DNA of 9,429 nucleotides from Planctomycetaceae bacterium (GTDB lineage: Bacteria; Planctomycetota; Planctomycetia; Pirellulales; UBA1268). Positions 1-5,672 of the stretch are shown here, piece after piece. The stretch's first letter is position 1. Every line of letters starts with the position of its first letter. The notes beneath the pieces were generated by a model. It had not been told where the DNA came from. It worked only from the letters and a program-made list of their open reading frames with translations, and made no database searches. The position numbers and the translations under genes were made by a program. Location of the stretch: contig JAUWWJ010000036.1 in assembly GCA_030616935.1 (NCBI GenBank), forward strand, positions 1-9,429. Direction: 5' to 3'.

Positions 1-171
1 CGCTGCTTGGTCCGCTCGGAAATCACCTGCAGCAGCTGGTAGCATCGTCTGTTCGTCCCACTGCAGCAAACCATCGACAGTTGCCAAAAGAGACACTGCC
101 TTTGCATGCTCACACGAAGCGATAAAATCCTCGTAACCAGATTGCTGATTGACTAGATCTGAATAATTCAC
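1..171 (-). CDS. Carboxypeptidase Taq (M32) N-terminus, partial
   Basis: This is the first 57 codons of a minus-strand gene cut by the left window edge. Reading back from GTG at 171-169 gives a hydrophilic N-terminus and then the segment TVDGLLQWDEQTMLPAAAG (residues 31-49), followed by FRADQAA. The pattern of a hydrophobic helix, then WD(E/Q)xTxxP, a short Ala/Gly stretch and RAxQ is the recognisable N-terminal signature of M32 metallocarboxypeptidases, zinc enzymes that remove C-terminal residues from peptides in the cytoplasm. The catalytic HEXXH motif would lie outside the window. An in-frame TGA lies five codons upstream of the GTG (bases 184-186), so GTG is the only plausible start before this conserved block. 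Upstream on the same strand there is a weak -35/-10 pair (TTGTCT, 17 bases, TAGAAC) around 200-228. The gene is divergent from the deacetylase at 321. Family assignment is from the N-terminal motif only. Confidence 0.72.
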   Translation of the reverse strand, partial: MNYSDLVNQQSGYEDFIASCEHAKAVSLLATVDGLLQWDEQTMLPAAAGDFRADQAA

Positions 172-320
172 TCTTTCTCTACCTCACAAAGGTCAAAATG
201 TTCTACTTACCGTGTTCATTTTAGACAATGACAAGACGGCACTACTTAAATCTGAGTATCATGATGCTTGACTACAGTACACAATTTTGAAATCCCCACA
301 CACAAGGACAGTCATCCACG

Positions 321-1004
321 ATGCTTGATGCACTCATTATTGCAGCCCACCCAGATGACGCTGAACTTGGAATGGGAGGAGCCATTCTGAGGATGCTTGA
401 AGATGGCATGCGTGTTGGCATTCTGGATCTCACCAATGGCGAGCCCACTCCGCTTGGAACACCAGAAATCCGGATGAGTGAAACACAAGCAGCGACTGAC
501 GTATTGGGTATCACATGGAGAGAAAACCTCGGTCTTCATAATCGGGAACTTCAGCCTGACTTAGCTGCACGAGCAGCTCTTGCCGGTGTTATGAGACAAA
601 CCCGGCCTCGCTGGCTTTTTACTCATTATTGGGTCGATGCCCACCCTGACCACGTTGCTGCGTGTGAACTTACTGAAGCTGCACGATTCTGGGCAAAACT
701 TTCAAAATGCGATCTACCATCCAAGCCCCATCACCCGGAACGCATCTTCCACTTTTGGAGTGTCCACCAAAAAACTCCCCCTCAACCGTCTTTCGTAATT
801 GATACAACGAAGACCCACCAAAAGAAACAAAAAGCTATTCTCTGCTACAAAAGCCAATTCCCCACCCCTGAGTCGGGGTTATCTGTTCCCGAGCGAGTAG
901 CAGCCGGAGATGCCTGGTGGGGGACGATGATCGGCACGGCCGCCGGGGAACCCTTCGCCTGCCGTGAACCAATTGCTTTGTCCGGATTTGGTGACTTACG
1001 GTGA
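321..1004 (+). CDS. bshB1: BshB1-like N-acetylglucosaminyl-malate deacetylase (LmbE/PIG-L family)
   Basis: A 227-residue LmbE/PIG-L zinc deacetylase. The metal-site motif AHPDDAE is at residues 9-15 (ligands H10 and D13, with D12 the expected general base) and the second motif HPDH is at 108-111 (H111 the third ligand). Beyond the fold, several segments match the BshB1 branch: GMGG after the first motif, DLTNGEPTPLGT at 36-47, a FVID segment at 158-161 and YKSQF at 176-180. In bacilli BshB1 deacetylates GlcNAc-malate, the second step of bacillithiol synthesis; the protein acts in the cytoplasm. The glycosyltransferase (bshA) and the cysteine ligase (bshC) are not in this window, so the substrate is inferred from similarity and could be another GlcNAc conjugate. 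The start ATG has AAGGA at 304-308, a slightly long spacing of 12 bases. It is divergent from the M32 peptidase and followed by 262 bases of structured non-coding sequence. Length is normal for the family and all catalytic residues are present. Confidence 0.85.
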   Translation: MLDALIIAAHPDDAELGMGGAILRMLEDGMRVGILDLTNGEPTPLGTPEIRMSETQAATDVLGITWRENLGLHNRELQPDLAARAALAGVMRQTRPRWLFTHYWVDAHPDHVAACELTEAARFWAKLSKCDLPSKPHHPERIFHFWSVHQKTPPQPSFVIDTTKTHQKKQKAILCYKSQFPTPESGLSVPERVAAGDAWWGTMIGTAAGEPFACREPIALSGFGDLR

Positions 1005-1071
1005 CTTTCACGAAGAGACCGTTCTTCTCAAAAGGACGTTTCGTACACCTCGTGAAGTCTGGGCGCTTCAG

Positions 1072-1214
1072 GCAGGCTTACTTGTGTCAAATTGAGCGAC
1101 CGATTGAGTACAGCCTGCTTGGGTAAGGGAGACTTCGCAGGCTAGCACACAGAACTCTGGTGAGCAGCGTGCATGAGAGCCGAAGAACATCTCAGGCAGG
1201 TACCAGGACCTGTC
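1072..1214 (+). other. Possible structured leader or small RNA with competing hairpins
   Basis: The gap between the deacetylase and the small protein gene is rich in inverted repeats. GCAGGCT occurs at 1072-1078 and again at 1137-1143, and AGCCTGC at 1112-1118 is complementary to both, so two hairpins are mutually exclusive. A further stem of seven pairs with one G-U joins 1195-1201 to 1208-1214, ending about 40 bases before the ribosome binding site of the next gene. Just upstream, 1003-1012 can pair with 1051-1059 with one bulged base. Alternative pairing of one strand with either neighbour resembles attenuators and riboswitch leaders, but I match it to no known RNA family, and no poly-T terminator is present. 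Whether it is transcribed is unknown. Confidence 0.25.
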
Positions 1215-1266
1215 GCTTGCATTGAACGTCAGTACGCTCTCGCTTTCGCCGGAAGGAAAGGCACTC

Positions 1267-1503
1267 ATGGCCTCTCGAGATATAAACGTCGTTGCACTTG
1301 TAAAGGGCAGTGAGCGATATGTGTTTCTCTACGATGACGACAGCAGAACAGAAACACTGAGAACGCTTAACCGCTACGCTTCAGATCCAAAACTTAGCTT
1401 TTCCTGGTACGATGCGTCTGTTCTTGGTCAGAAAGTTCGTCAAAACAAGTCTCATTCACGAAGAGAAGGCATAGCTCCACGAGTTGACCGTCGAACCTCA
1501 TAG
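1267..1503 (+). CDS. Conserved small protein of unknown function
   Basis: A 78-residue protein. The first 60 or so residues look like a genuine compact domain: an INVVALVKG strand, then ERYVFLYDD, then SRTETLRTLNRYASDPKLSFSWYDA and a helix VLGQKVRQ. The alternation of beta, helix and beta suggests a small alpha/beta fold. The last 20 residues are basic and probably disordered. I recall very similar short proteins, annotated only as hypothetical, in planctomycete genomes; that is memory, not a search. ATG at 1267 is chosen over an upstream in-frame TTG (1222) because GGAAGGAAAG at 1251-1260 sits at the right distance and the sequence matching the family starts here. No catalytic motif, signal peptide or membrane segment is visible. 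It lies upstream of the recombinase on the same strand with a 66-base gap and may share its transcript. Confidence 0.72.
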   Translation: MASRDINVVALVKGSERYVFLYDDDSRTETLRTLNRYASDPKLSFSWYDASVLGQKVRQNKSHSRREGIAPRVDRRTS

Positions 1504-1569
1504 CTTCAGCGTACAATAACTGCCTCCGAACAATGGTTCCACAACTCTCTCATTTCATGCTAAAAGGTT

Positions 1570-2493
1570 ATGGTCGATCACGCGGCGAACCCTGCTTTTA
1601 GAGAGGCTTTGAATCGCTATCTTCGTTTCTTGGCAGCTGAAAGAGGTGGTGCAACCCATACGGTAAAAAGTTACCGTGAGGACTTGCTCCAACTTATTGA
1701 TTATCTTCAAGAAGCCGGCTGCAACCGACCAGCAGACGTCACGACCGTTGTGCTTCGCCGTTATGCAGCAGCCCTTCACGCAACGGGCTATGCACCAACT
1801 ACAATAGCTCGCAAGCTAGCGAGCATCCGTAGTTTCTATCGATTTGGCCACAGAGAAGGGTGGGTCTCATCAAACCCGGCCCAGCCTCTCCGAAGTCCAA
1901 AGAGGGGCCGCTCTCTCCCAAAATTCTTAACCGGAGATGAGATAGCACGTTTGTTAGTGGCTCCATCTGCCACCACTGACGCAGGACTTCGTGATCGAGC
2001 CATCCTCGAGCTTCTCTATTCTTCCGGTGTTCGCGTAGCTGAATTAGCTGCAGTGAATGACACCGATCTCGATCTTGAATCTGGTACTGTGAAAGTGCGT
2101 GGCAACGGACGTCGAGAGCGGCTGGGGATAGTGGGTTCACACGCACGCCAAGCAATCAAACGGTGGCAACAAGTCCGAAAGAGATTTGGCAAGCGACAAT
2201 CAACTGGTAGCACACACCCCCTCTTTCTTAATAAATTTGGCGGCCGGCTTTCGGTGAGAAGTATTGGCCGTTTATTAGAAAAACATCTTGCGACGACTGG
2301 ACTGACCGACCGGGCAAGCCCTCATACACTCCGTCACAGCTTTGCCACACACTTACTTGATGCCGGCGCGGATATTCGAAGTGTTCAAGAACTTCTCGGA
2401 CACAAAAGTCTCGTTACAACGCAAATTTATACTCACGTTACGACGAGCCGTCTAATTGAAGCATTTGAAAATGCACACCCACGTGCACGCTAG
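1570..2493 (+). CDS. xerC: Xer-family tyrosine recombinase with Asn at the catalytic Lys position
   Basis: A 307-residue tyrosine recombinase with Xer architecture. The N-terminal SAM-like core-binding domain covers about residues 8-95 (FLAAERGGATHTVKSYREDL is typical) and the catalytic domain about 115-295. Visible active-site residues are R155 (SSGVRVAEL), H252 and R255 (PHTLRHSFATHLL), H278 (LLGHKS) and the nucleophile Y287 (TTQIYTHV). The beta-hairpin lysine is missing: aligned by spacing from the first Arg with E. coli XerD K172 (GKGNKER), this protein has GNGRRER, so position 179 is Asn. Xer proteins resolve chromosome dimers at dif in the terminus; whether this is XerC, XerD or a single-partner Xer cannot be settled from one gene, and the symbol is nominal. 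The ATG is the only start, because an in-frame TAA lies nine bases upstream; AAAAGG at 1562-1567 is unusually close to it. It converges on the response regulator gene with 12 bases between the stops and no hairpin-plus-T terminator. Confidence 0.88.
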   Translation: MVDHAANPAFREALNRYLRFLAAERGGATHTVKSYREDLLQLIDYLQEAGCNRPADVTTVVLRRYAAALHATGYAPTTIARKLASIRSFYRFGHREGWVSSNPAQPLRSPKRGRSLPKFLTGDEIARLLVAPSATTDAGLRDRAILELLYSSGVRVAELAAVNDTDLDLESGTVKVRGNGRRERLGIVGSHARQAIKRWQQVRKRFGKRQSTGSTHPLFLNKFGGRLSVRSIGRLLEKHLATTGLTDRASPHTLRHSFATHLLDAGADIRSVQELLGHKSLVTTQIYTHVTTSRLIEAFENAHPRAR

Positions 2494-2505
2494 CTGATCA
2501 TCTCA

Positions 2506-3150
2506 TTAAGCAAGCCCGCGTCTCACCGCCCAAACAGCGGCCTGAGTCCGATCACTTACGGCGAGCTTTCTGAGAATATTTTGGACATGCTCTTTCACTG
2601 TTTCCACGCTTATTGTCAGAGATTGGGCAATTTCCTTATTGGAGAGCCCCAATGCTACGTGCCGCAAAACCTGCATCTCTCTCTGGGTAAGCGGAACATC
2701 AGGATCAGGTGTCACGACACGATTGGCCATGGTCGTCGCCACCCTACGCAACTCTCCAGCACGCACTGGGAGTTGACCTGAAGCAGCTCCCGTAATTGAC
2801 TCCAGCAGCTCTTCTCGGCTGGAACCCTTGAAGATGTAGTCATGGGCTCCCGATGCAACAGCTCGGGCAATGTACGTTGGGTTGTCAAACGACGTGAGCA
2901 TAATGCACCGCACACTCGGGACGTCTCTACTAATTTTTTCGAGCGCAGCCAGACCGTCATTCCCTGGAGCCATTCTAATGTCGAGCAAAACAACATCAGG
3001 CTTGTGCTTCCGCGCGAAACTGACAGCTTCTTCGCCTGAAGAGGCCTCCGCAACTATCTCAACGTCTGTACCATCAAGGAGCCTCACAAGCCCGCATCTC
3101 ACGACCTCATGATCATCTGCGATAATAACTTTGACACTACCTGAACCCAT
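2506..3150 (-). CDS. NarL/FixJ-family response regulator (receiver plus LuxR-type HTH)
   Basis: A 214-residue two-domain transcription regulator. The N-terminal receiver (about 1-120) has the acidic pair D12 and D13, the phospho-acceptor D57 (VVLLDIRM), the switch Thr T86 (IMLTSFD) and the conserved K108 (DYIFKG). The C-terminal LuxR/GerE-type helix-turn-helix (about 153-214) reads PLTQREMQVL, then LSNKEIAQSL and VKEHVQNILRKL, as in NarL. All residues needed for phosphorylation are present. It would bind DNA as a dimer after phosphorylation by a sensor kinase, but no histidine kinase lies in the window, so it is an orphan here and its signal and targets are unknown. I take ATG at 3150 as the start because AGAGGGG lies at proper distance upstream; a TTG seven codons further upstream is less likely. 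About 120 bases upstream is a TTAAGTA direct repeat that also forms a palindrome and could be an operator. Confidence 0.92.
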   Translation of the reverse strand: MGSGSVKVIIADDHEVVRCGLVRLLDGTDVEIVAEASSGEEAVSFARKHKPDVVLLDIRMAPGNDGLAALEKISRDVPSVRCIMLTSFDNPTYIARAVASGAHDYIFKGSSREELLESITGAASGQLPVRAGELRRVATTMANRVVTPDPDVPLTQREMQVLRHVALGLSNKEIAQSLTISVETVKEHVQNILRKLAVSDRTQAAVWAVRRGLA

Positions 3151-3323
3151 CAAACCCCTCTGCTTACCCAAAACTTTTTTACGAATCAGAGATTCCGATC
3201 GACTGCTTGAAAGTGGTTTTGCTTGCTGATTTTGATACCGCCTTTGGTTTCTATATCACCGAAAACTTACTTAAGTACTTAAATTGAATGAGTTGGAATT
3301 GCGACTTGTTTAAACGAGCTTCT

Positions 3324-3345
3324 TTTTTCTGAATTAACAGAAAAA
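3324..3345. repeat. AT-rich inverted repeat
   Basis: TTTTTCTG (3324-3331) and CAGAAAAA (3338-3345) form a perfect eight-base-pair stem around the loop AATTAA. It lies in the gene-free stretch upstream of the response regulator. As a transcribed hairpin it would be weak and has no clean T-run after a GC-rich stem on either strand, so I do not call it a terminator. A protein-binding site is possible but unsupported. Confidence 0.4.
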
Positions 3346-3461
3346 TCCTTTCAAACAGTTACATCATCCGAACTTCATAAGTGGACATCAATTTTTCATT
3401 TACTCATCTATCTTGTCTGGGTACTGATGATCAAACATTCAATATCCAGTCTTCGAAATAG

Positions 3462-3689
3462 AGTTACTGAACGTGGCGGTGGGTTCGCACCTAAGACCAA
3501 AAGTTTTTCGGTGCGAGTTGCCACTAGGAATACACTAATTTTAGCACTAAATAGGAATCCCAGTACATACCCAACAAGATACCCGCAAGCTGGGGCCCGC
3601 ATGGGGGAAGCTAATGTGCAACCTCCGTCGGGTTGCACACTTGTACAAGTACATAACTACTTAATGCCAAGGCTAGCAGCTTCGTAACT
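3462..3689 (+). ncRNA. Candidate structured RNA of unknown family
   Basis: The ends of this stretch can close on each other: AGTTAC plus GAA (3462-3471, one bulged T) pairs with TTCGTAACT (3681-3689). Inside are two good hairpins. In the first (3473-3524), GTGGC pairs with GCCAC and, after a four-base bulge, a ten-pair helix (seven Watson-Crick pairs and three G-U) joins 3482-3491 to 3510-3519. In the second, TGTGCAACC (3615-3623) pairs perfectly with GGTTGCACA (3631-3639) around a seven-base loop. Together this resembles a multi-branched RNA of about 228 bases. Strand is uncertain, because inverted repeats look alike from both sides; plus is chosen only for description. No promoter or Rho-independent terminator is clear. 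I compared it from memory with 6S, tmRNA, SRP, RNase P and common riboswitch cores and saw no match. Confidence 0.25.
3639..3650. repeat. Perfect 12-base palindrome
   Basis: ACTTGTACAAGT is fully self-complementary and abuts, with one shared base, the hairpin at 3615-3639. It could be a dimeric regulator site or part of the possible RNA. Its position about 75 bases beyond the 3' end of hemC gives no clear target gene. Confidence 0.5.
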
Positions 3690-3722
3690 AATCTTATTCG
3701 TCTCGTTTGTTTCTCACTCCAT

Positions 3723-4688
3723 TTAGTGAGGTGGCGATCCACCATCCCTCATCAAATCAAGTAGCTCTTGCGCACCCTGGCTTAAGAGCTTCTCCGCGAC
3801 CTCGCGGCCAAGTGATGCGGCACTTTCTGAGTTTCGCACGTGCGACGAACAAGACGCTGTTCGCATTTCCACATTTCCTCCAGCATCAGATAATACACAC
3901 CCTCCCAAAGTGAGCTCGTCATCTTCTCCAAATTCCCCCCAACTACCAATTGGTGCGAGGCACCCCCCAGCAAGAGCCGCCAGAAGCGCACGCTCAGCGA
4001 TGGTTGCCAGGTACGTTGCAGAATCATGTATCGGTTCAAGTATTTCTCGAACACGTTGATTCGCTTCCTTGATCTGAATAACCAAGGCTCCCTGAGCCAC
4101 CGCAGGCCAGAACTCTGGTGGCTGCAATAATTCCGTTATCCTTTCCGCACGGCCAAGTCGCTCAAGGCCTGCAGCTGCGAGAACAACCGCATCGAGCTCC
4201 CCTTCATCAAGCCGCCTCAGACGTGAATCAACGTTGCCTCTGATAGCAACAATCTGCAGATCTGGACGAACCGCCTGAATCTGTATTCGTCGCCGAATGC
4301 TCGCTGTGCCAACACTCGCATCCGCTGGCAAATCACGAAGCCCGACCCCGTTCCGACTGACCAAAACATCAAATGGTGTCGCCCTAAGAGGAGTACATGC
4401 AAATTCAAGGCCAGGGGTCATTGCTGTTGGCAGGTCTTTCAGGCTGTGAACCGCCAAGTCAATTCGTTCTTCGAGAAGTGCTTTTTCAAGCTCACGAACG
4501 AAGACACCATCATTTCCAATCTGTGCAATTGGGACAGTCTGCTGCTGATCCCCACGAGTCGAGATGATAACTTCTTGTACTTCAAAGCCAAAACTCCGCA
4601 GTTGATCTATGACATGACCTGTCTGAGTTCGGGCGAGCTGGCTTCCACGAGTTCCAACCCGTACCATCTCACCAGCAAGTTTTCCCAC
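3723..4688 (-). CDS. hemC: Porphobilinogen deaminase (hydroxymethylbilane synthase)
   Basis: A 321-residue HemC, the cytoplasmic enzyme that joins four porphobilinogen units into the linear tetrapyrrole hydroxymethylbilane for haem biosynthesis. Signatures in order are VRVGTRGSQLAR (9-20), the TRGD segment (44-47), HSLKDLPT (81-88) with catalytic D85, TASIRRR (128-134) for the acidic substrate, RGNVDSRL (150-157), and the loop AALAGGCLAPIG with C243, the attachment site for the dipyrromethane cofactor. All key residues are intact and the length is normal. The start is uncertain: GTG at 4688 has GAGGAAA upstream at a long spacing, while ATG at 4667, seven codons in, has GGTGAG directly adjacent. 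The conserved sequence begins right after the second, so both are possible. comF lies 66 bases upstream on the same strand, so the two may be co-transcribed. A short inverted repeat (3713-3718 with 3725-3730) spans the stop codon, with no T-run after it. Confidence 0.96.
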   Translation of the reverse strand: MGKLAGEMVRVGTRGSQLARTQTGHVIDQLRSFGFEVQEVIISTRGDQQQTVPIAQIGNDGVFVRELEKALLEERIDLAVHSLKDLPTAMTPGLEFACTPLRATPFDVLVSRNGVGLRDLPADASVGTASIRRRIQIQAVRPDLQIVAIRGNVDSRLRRLDEGELDAVVLAAAGLERLGRAERITELLQPPEFWPAVAQGALVIQIKEANQRVREILEPIHDSATYLATIAERALLAALAGGCLAPIGSWGEFGEDDELTLGGCVLSDAGGNVEMRTASCSSHVRNSESAASLGREVAEKLLSQGAQELLDLMRDGGSPPH

Positions 4689-4754
4689 GTTTTTTCGTTT
4701 CCTCTGATATATGTTTTGTCTTAAAAATAATTGCTTCGCTTACTCTAACGACCT

Positions 4755-5570
4755 TCAGAACCTTATAGCCTCATCTGTTCTTGCAAGAACAGCAGCGTAA
4801 ACAACTGTGGCATTAATCTCCAGCAGACAGCGTGTTATAGCCGACAGCGTAGCTCCAGTGGTTGCGACATCATCTACAACGAGCACTCGTTTACCTGCGA
4901 GCTGACGACCCACACCAGAAAATTTAGCGGAGGCATTTGCAGGTCGCATTTTGGCCGATACTGACTTCTGAGGCCTCGCCAATATTTTTTGTTTTATATC
5001 ACAGCGATACGGAACTCCGAGACGTGACGCAATTCTCCTTGCCATCGTATTTGCAGAATTCGTTCCTCTCTCCCAACGCTTACGCCAATGCATGGGAACT
5101 GGAACAACAGCATCTAACTTCAAATCACGAATGGCCGGATGCTGTTCAATAAGAAGATCCGAAAGAGCTTCCACAAGACCTTCGCCTGCCGGCCTCTTAC
5201 CCGCCAAGACACTTTCACGTAGGCGGTTTTGATAACTACCAAGTACAAAGATCTGCTGCCACAAAATCTTTTCCTCACCCAGTTGCTGAGCAATCTTTCG
5301 ACACAAAGAGCATGAAATGTCACTGGGCCTCAGAAGACCACAACAGCCACAGCGTGGACTCAAGTCAGTTACTTCAAACCGACATGTTTCACACAGAGGA
5401 ATATCGTTTCCAGCCTGTCGATTTTCTTGCGACTGGTCTTTGAAAATGTCTTGACCGCACGCCACACAACTTGCTGGGAAAAAAATGCCGCTCAATTCGA
5501 TCAGCTGCTGCCTTGCCCAGCCTTTGCAACTGACCCAACTAATCGGCAGTCGTCTGTAATCTATCACCAT
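4755..5570 (-). CDS. comF: ComF-family phosphoribosyltransferase-like protein
   Basis: A 271-residue protein, cytoplasmic. The N-terminal half has a double zinc ribbon with four Cys pairs (C35/C38, C60/C63, C74/C77, C87/C90), starting in the usual FFPASCVACG context. The C-terminal half is a type I phosphoribosyltransferase fold with the PRPP-binding loop VLVVDDVATTGAT (229-241) and upstream VVPVPMHWRKRWERG and ARPQKSVSAKMR segments, all typical of ComF/GntX. In competent bacteria ComFC helps single-stranded DNA uptake; in others the role is unclear, and no other competence genes are here. I prefer ATG at 5570. An upstream in-frame ATG at 5648 has a decent AAGGGAA site, but its 26 extra residues are not family-like and would cover the good promoter of the divergent permease, leaving only 24 bases between start codons. 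hemC follows 66 bases downstream. Confidence 0.9.
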   Translation of the reverse strand: MVIDYRRLPISWVSCKGWARQQLIELSGIFFPASCVACGQDIFKDQSQENRQAGNDIPLCETCRFEVTDLSPRCGCCGLLRPSDISCSLCRKIAQQLGEEKILWQQIFVLGSYQNRLRESVLAGKRPAGEGLVEALSDLLIEQHPAIRDLKLDAVVPVPMHWRKRWERGTNSANTMARRIASRLGVPYRCDIKQKILARPQKSVSAKMRPANASAKFSGVGRQLAGKRVLVVDDVATTGATLSAITRCLLEINATVVYAAVLARTDEAIRF

Positions 5571-5604
5571 TTCATTTGTTCCCAATTTAGAACAGACAAA
5601 AGAA

Positions 5605-5633
5605 TTGACGCTGACAGACAGCCTACCTATCTT
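5605..5633 (+). promoter_or_regulatory. Sigma70-type promoter of the LptF/G-like permease
   Basis: TTGACG (5605-5610, five of six consensus bases) and TATCTT (5628-5633, four of six) are separated by exactly 17 bases. Transcription would start near 5640, about 30 bases before the permease ATG at 5673. The site lies in the gap between comF and the permease when comF starts at 5570. Confidence 0.55.
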
Positions 5634-5672
5634 TCCGGAATTCGGCATCTATTCCCTTGGCAACTTCATTTC

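Larger units (their letters stand above)
3151..3722. other. Gene-free region with inverted repeats
   Basis: About 570 bases with no convincing protein gene on either strand. The longest open frame (3427-3687, plus) lacks a ribosome binding site, has no recognisable protein pattern and overlaps strong inverted repeats. The first half (3151-3400) is AT-rich and contains the presumed promoter of the response regulator, a 10-base palindrome TACTTAAGTA (3268-3277), GTTTAAAC (3308-3315) and an AT-rich hairpin (3324-3345). The second half (about 3460-3690) is less AT-rich and holds the possible structured RNA listed separately. No tRNA, tmRNA, RNase P or SRP RNA signature was recognised. Confidence 0.6.

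Noticed and set aside
1171..1320. A plus-strand frame from ATG at 1171 overlapping the small protein gene.
   Set aside because: It overlaps the start of the better-supported frame at 1267, has no ribosome site and no protein-like composition.
3481..3495. GGGTTCGCACC as a tRNA T-arm.
   Set aside because: No matching acceptor, D-arm or anticodon arm is found at the required distances on either side.
3639..3650. The 12-base palindrome or nearby sequence as a dif site for the Xer protein.
   Set aside because: A dif site has two 11-base arms around a 6-base centre with a TTATGTTAAAT-like arm; no such arrangement is present here.
3427..3687. An 86-codon plus-strand frame in the gene-free region.
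   Set aside because: No ribosome binding site, no protein-like pattern, and it runs through strong inverted repeats; RNA or spacer explains it better.
5427..5672. N-terminal extension of the permease frame by 82 codons.
   Set aside because: It is antisense to comF and includes the permease promoter; the family N-terminus begins at the ATG at 5673.
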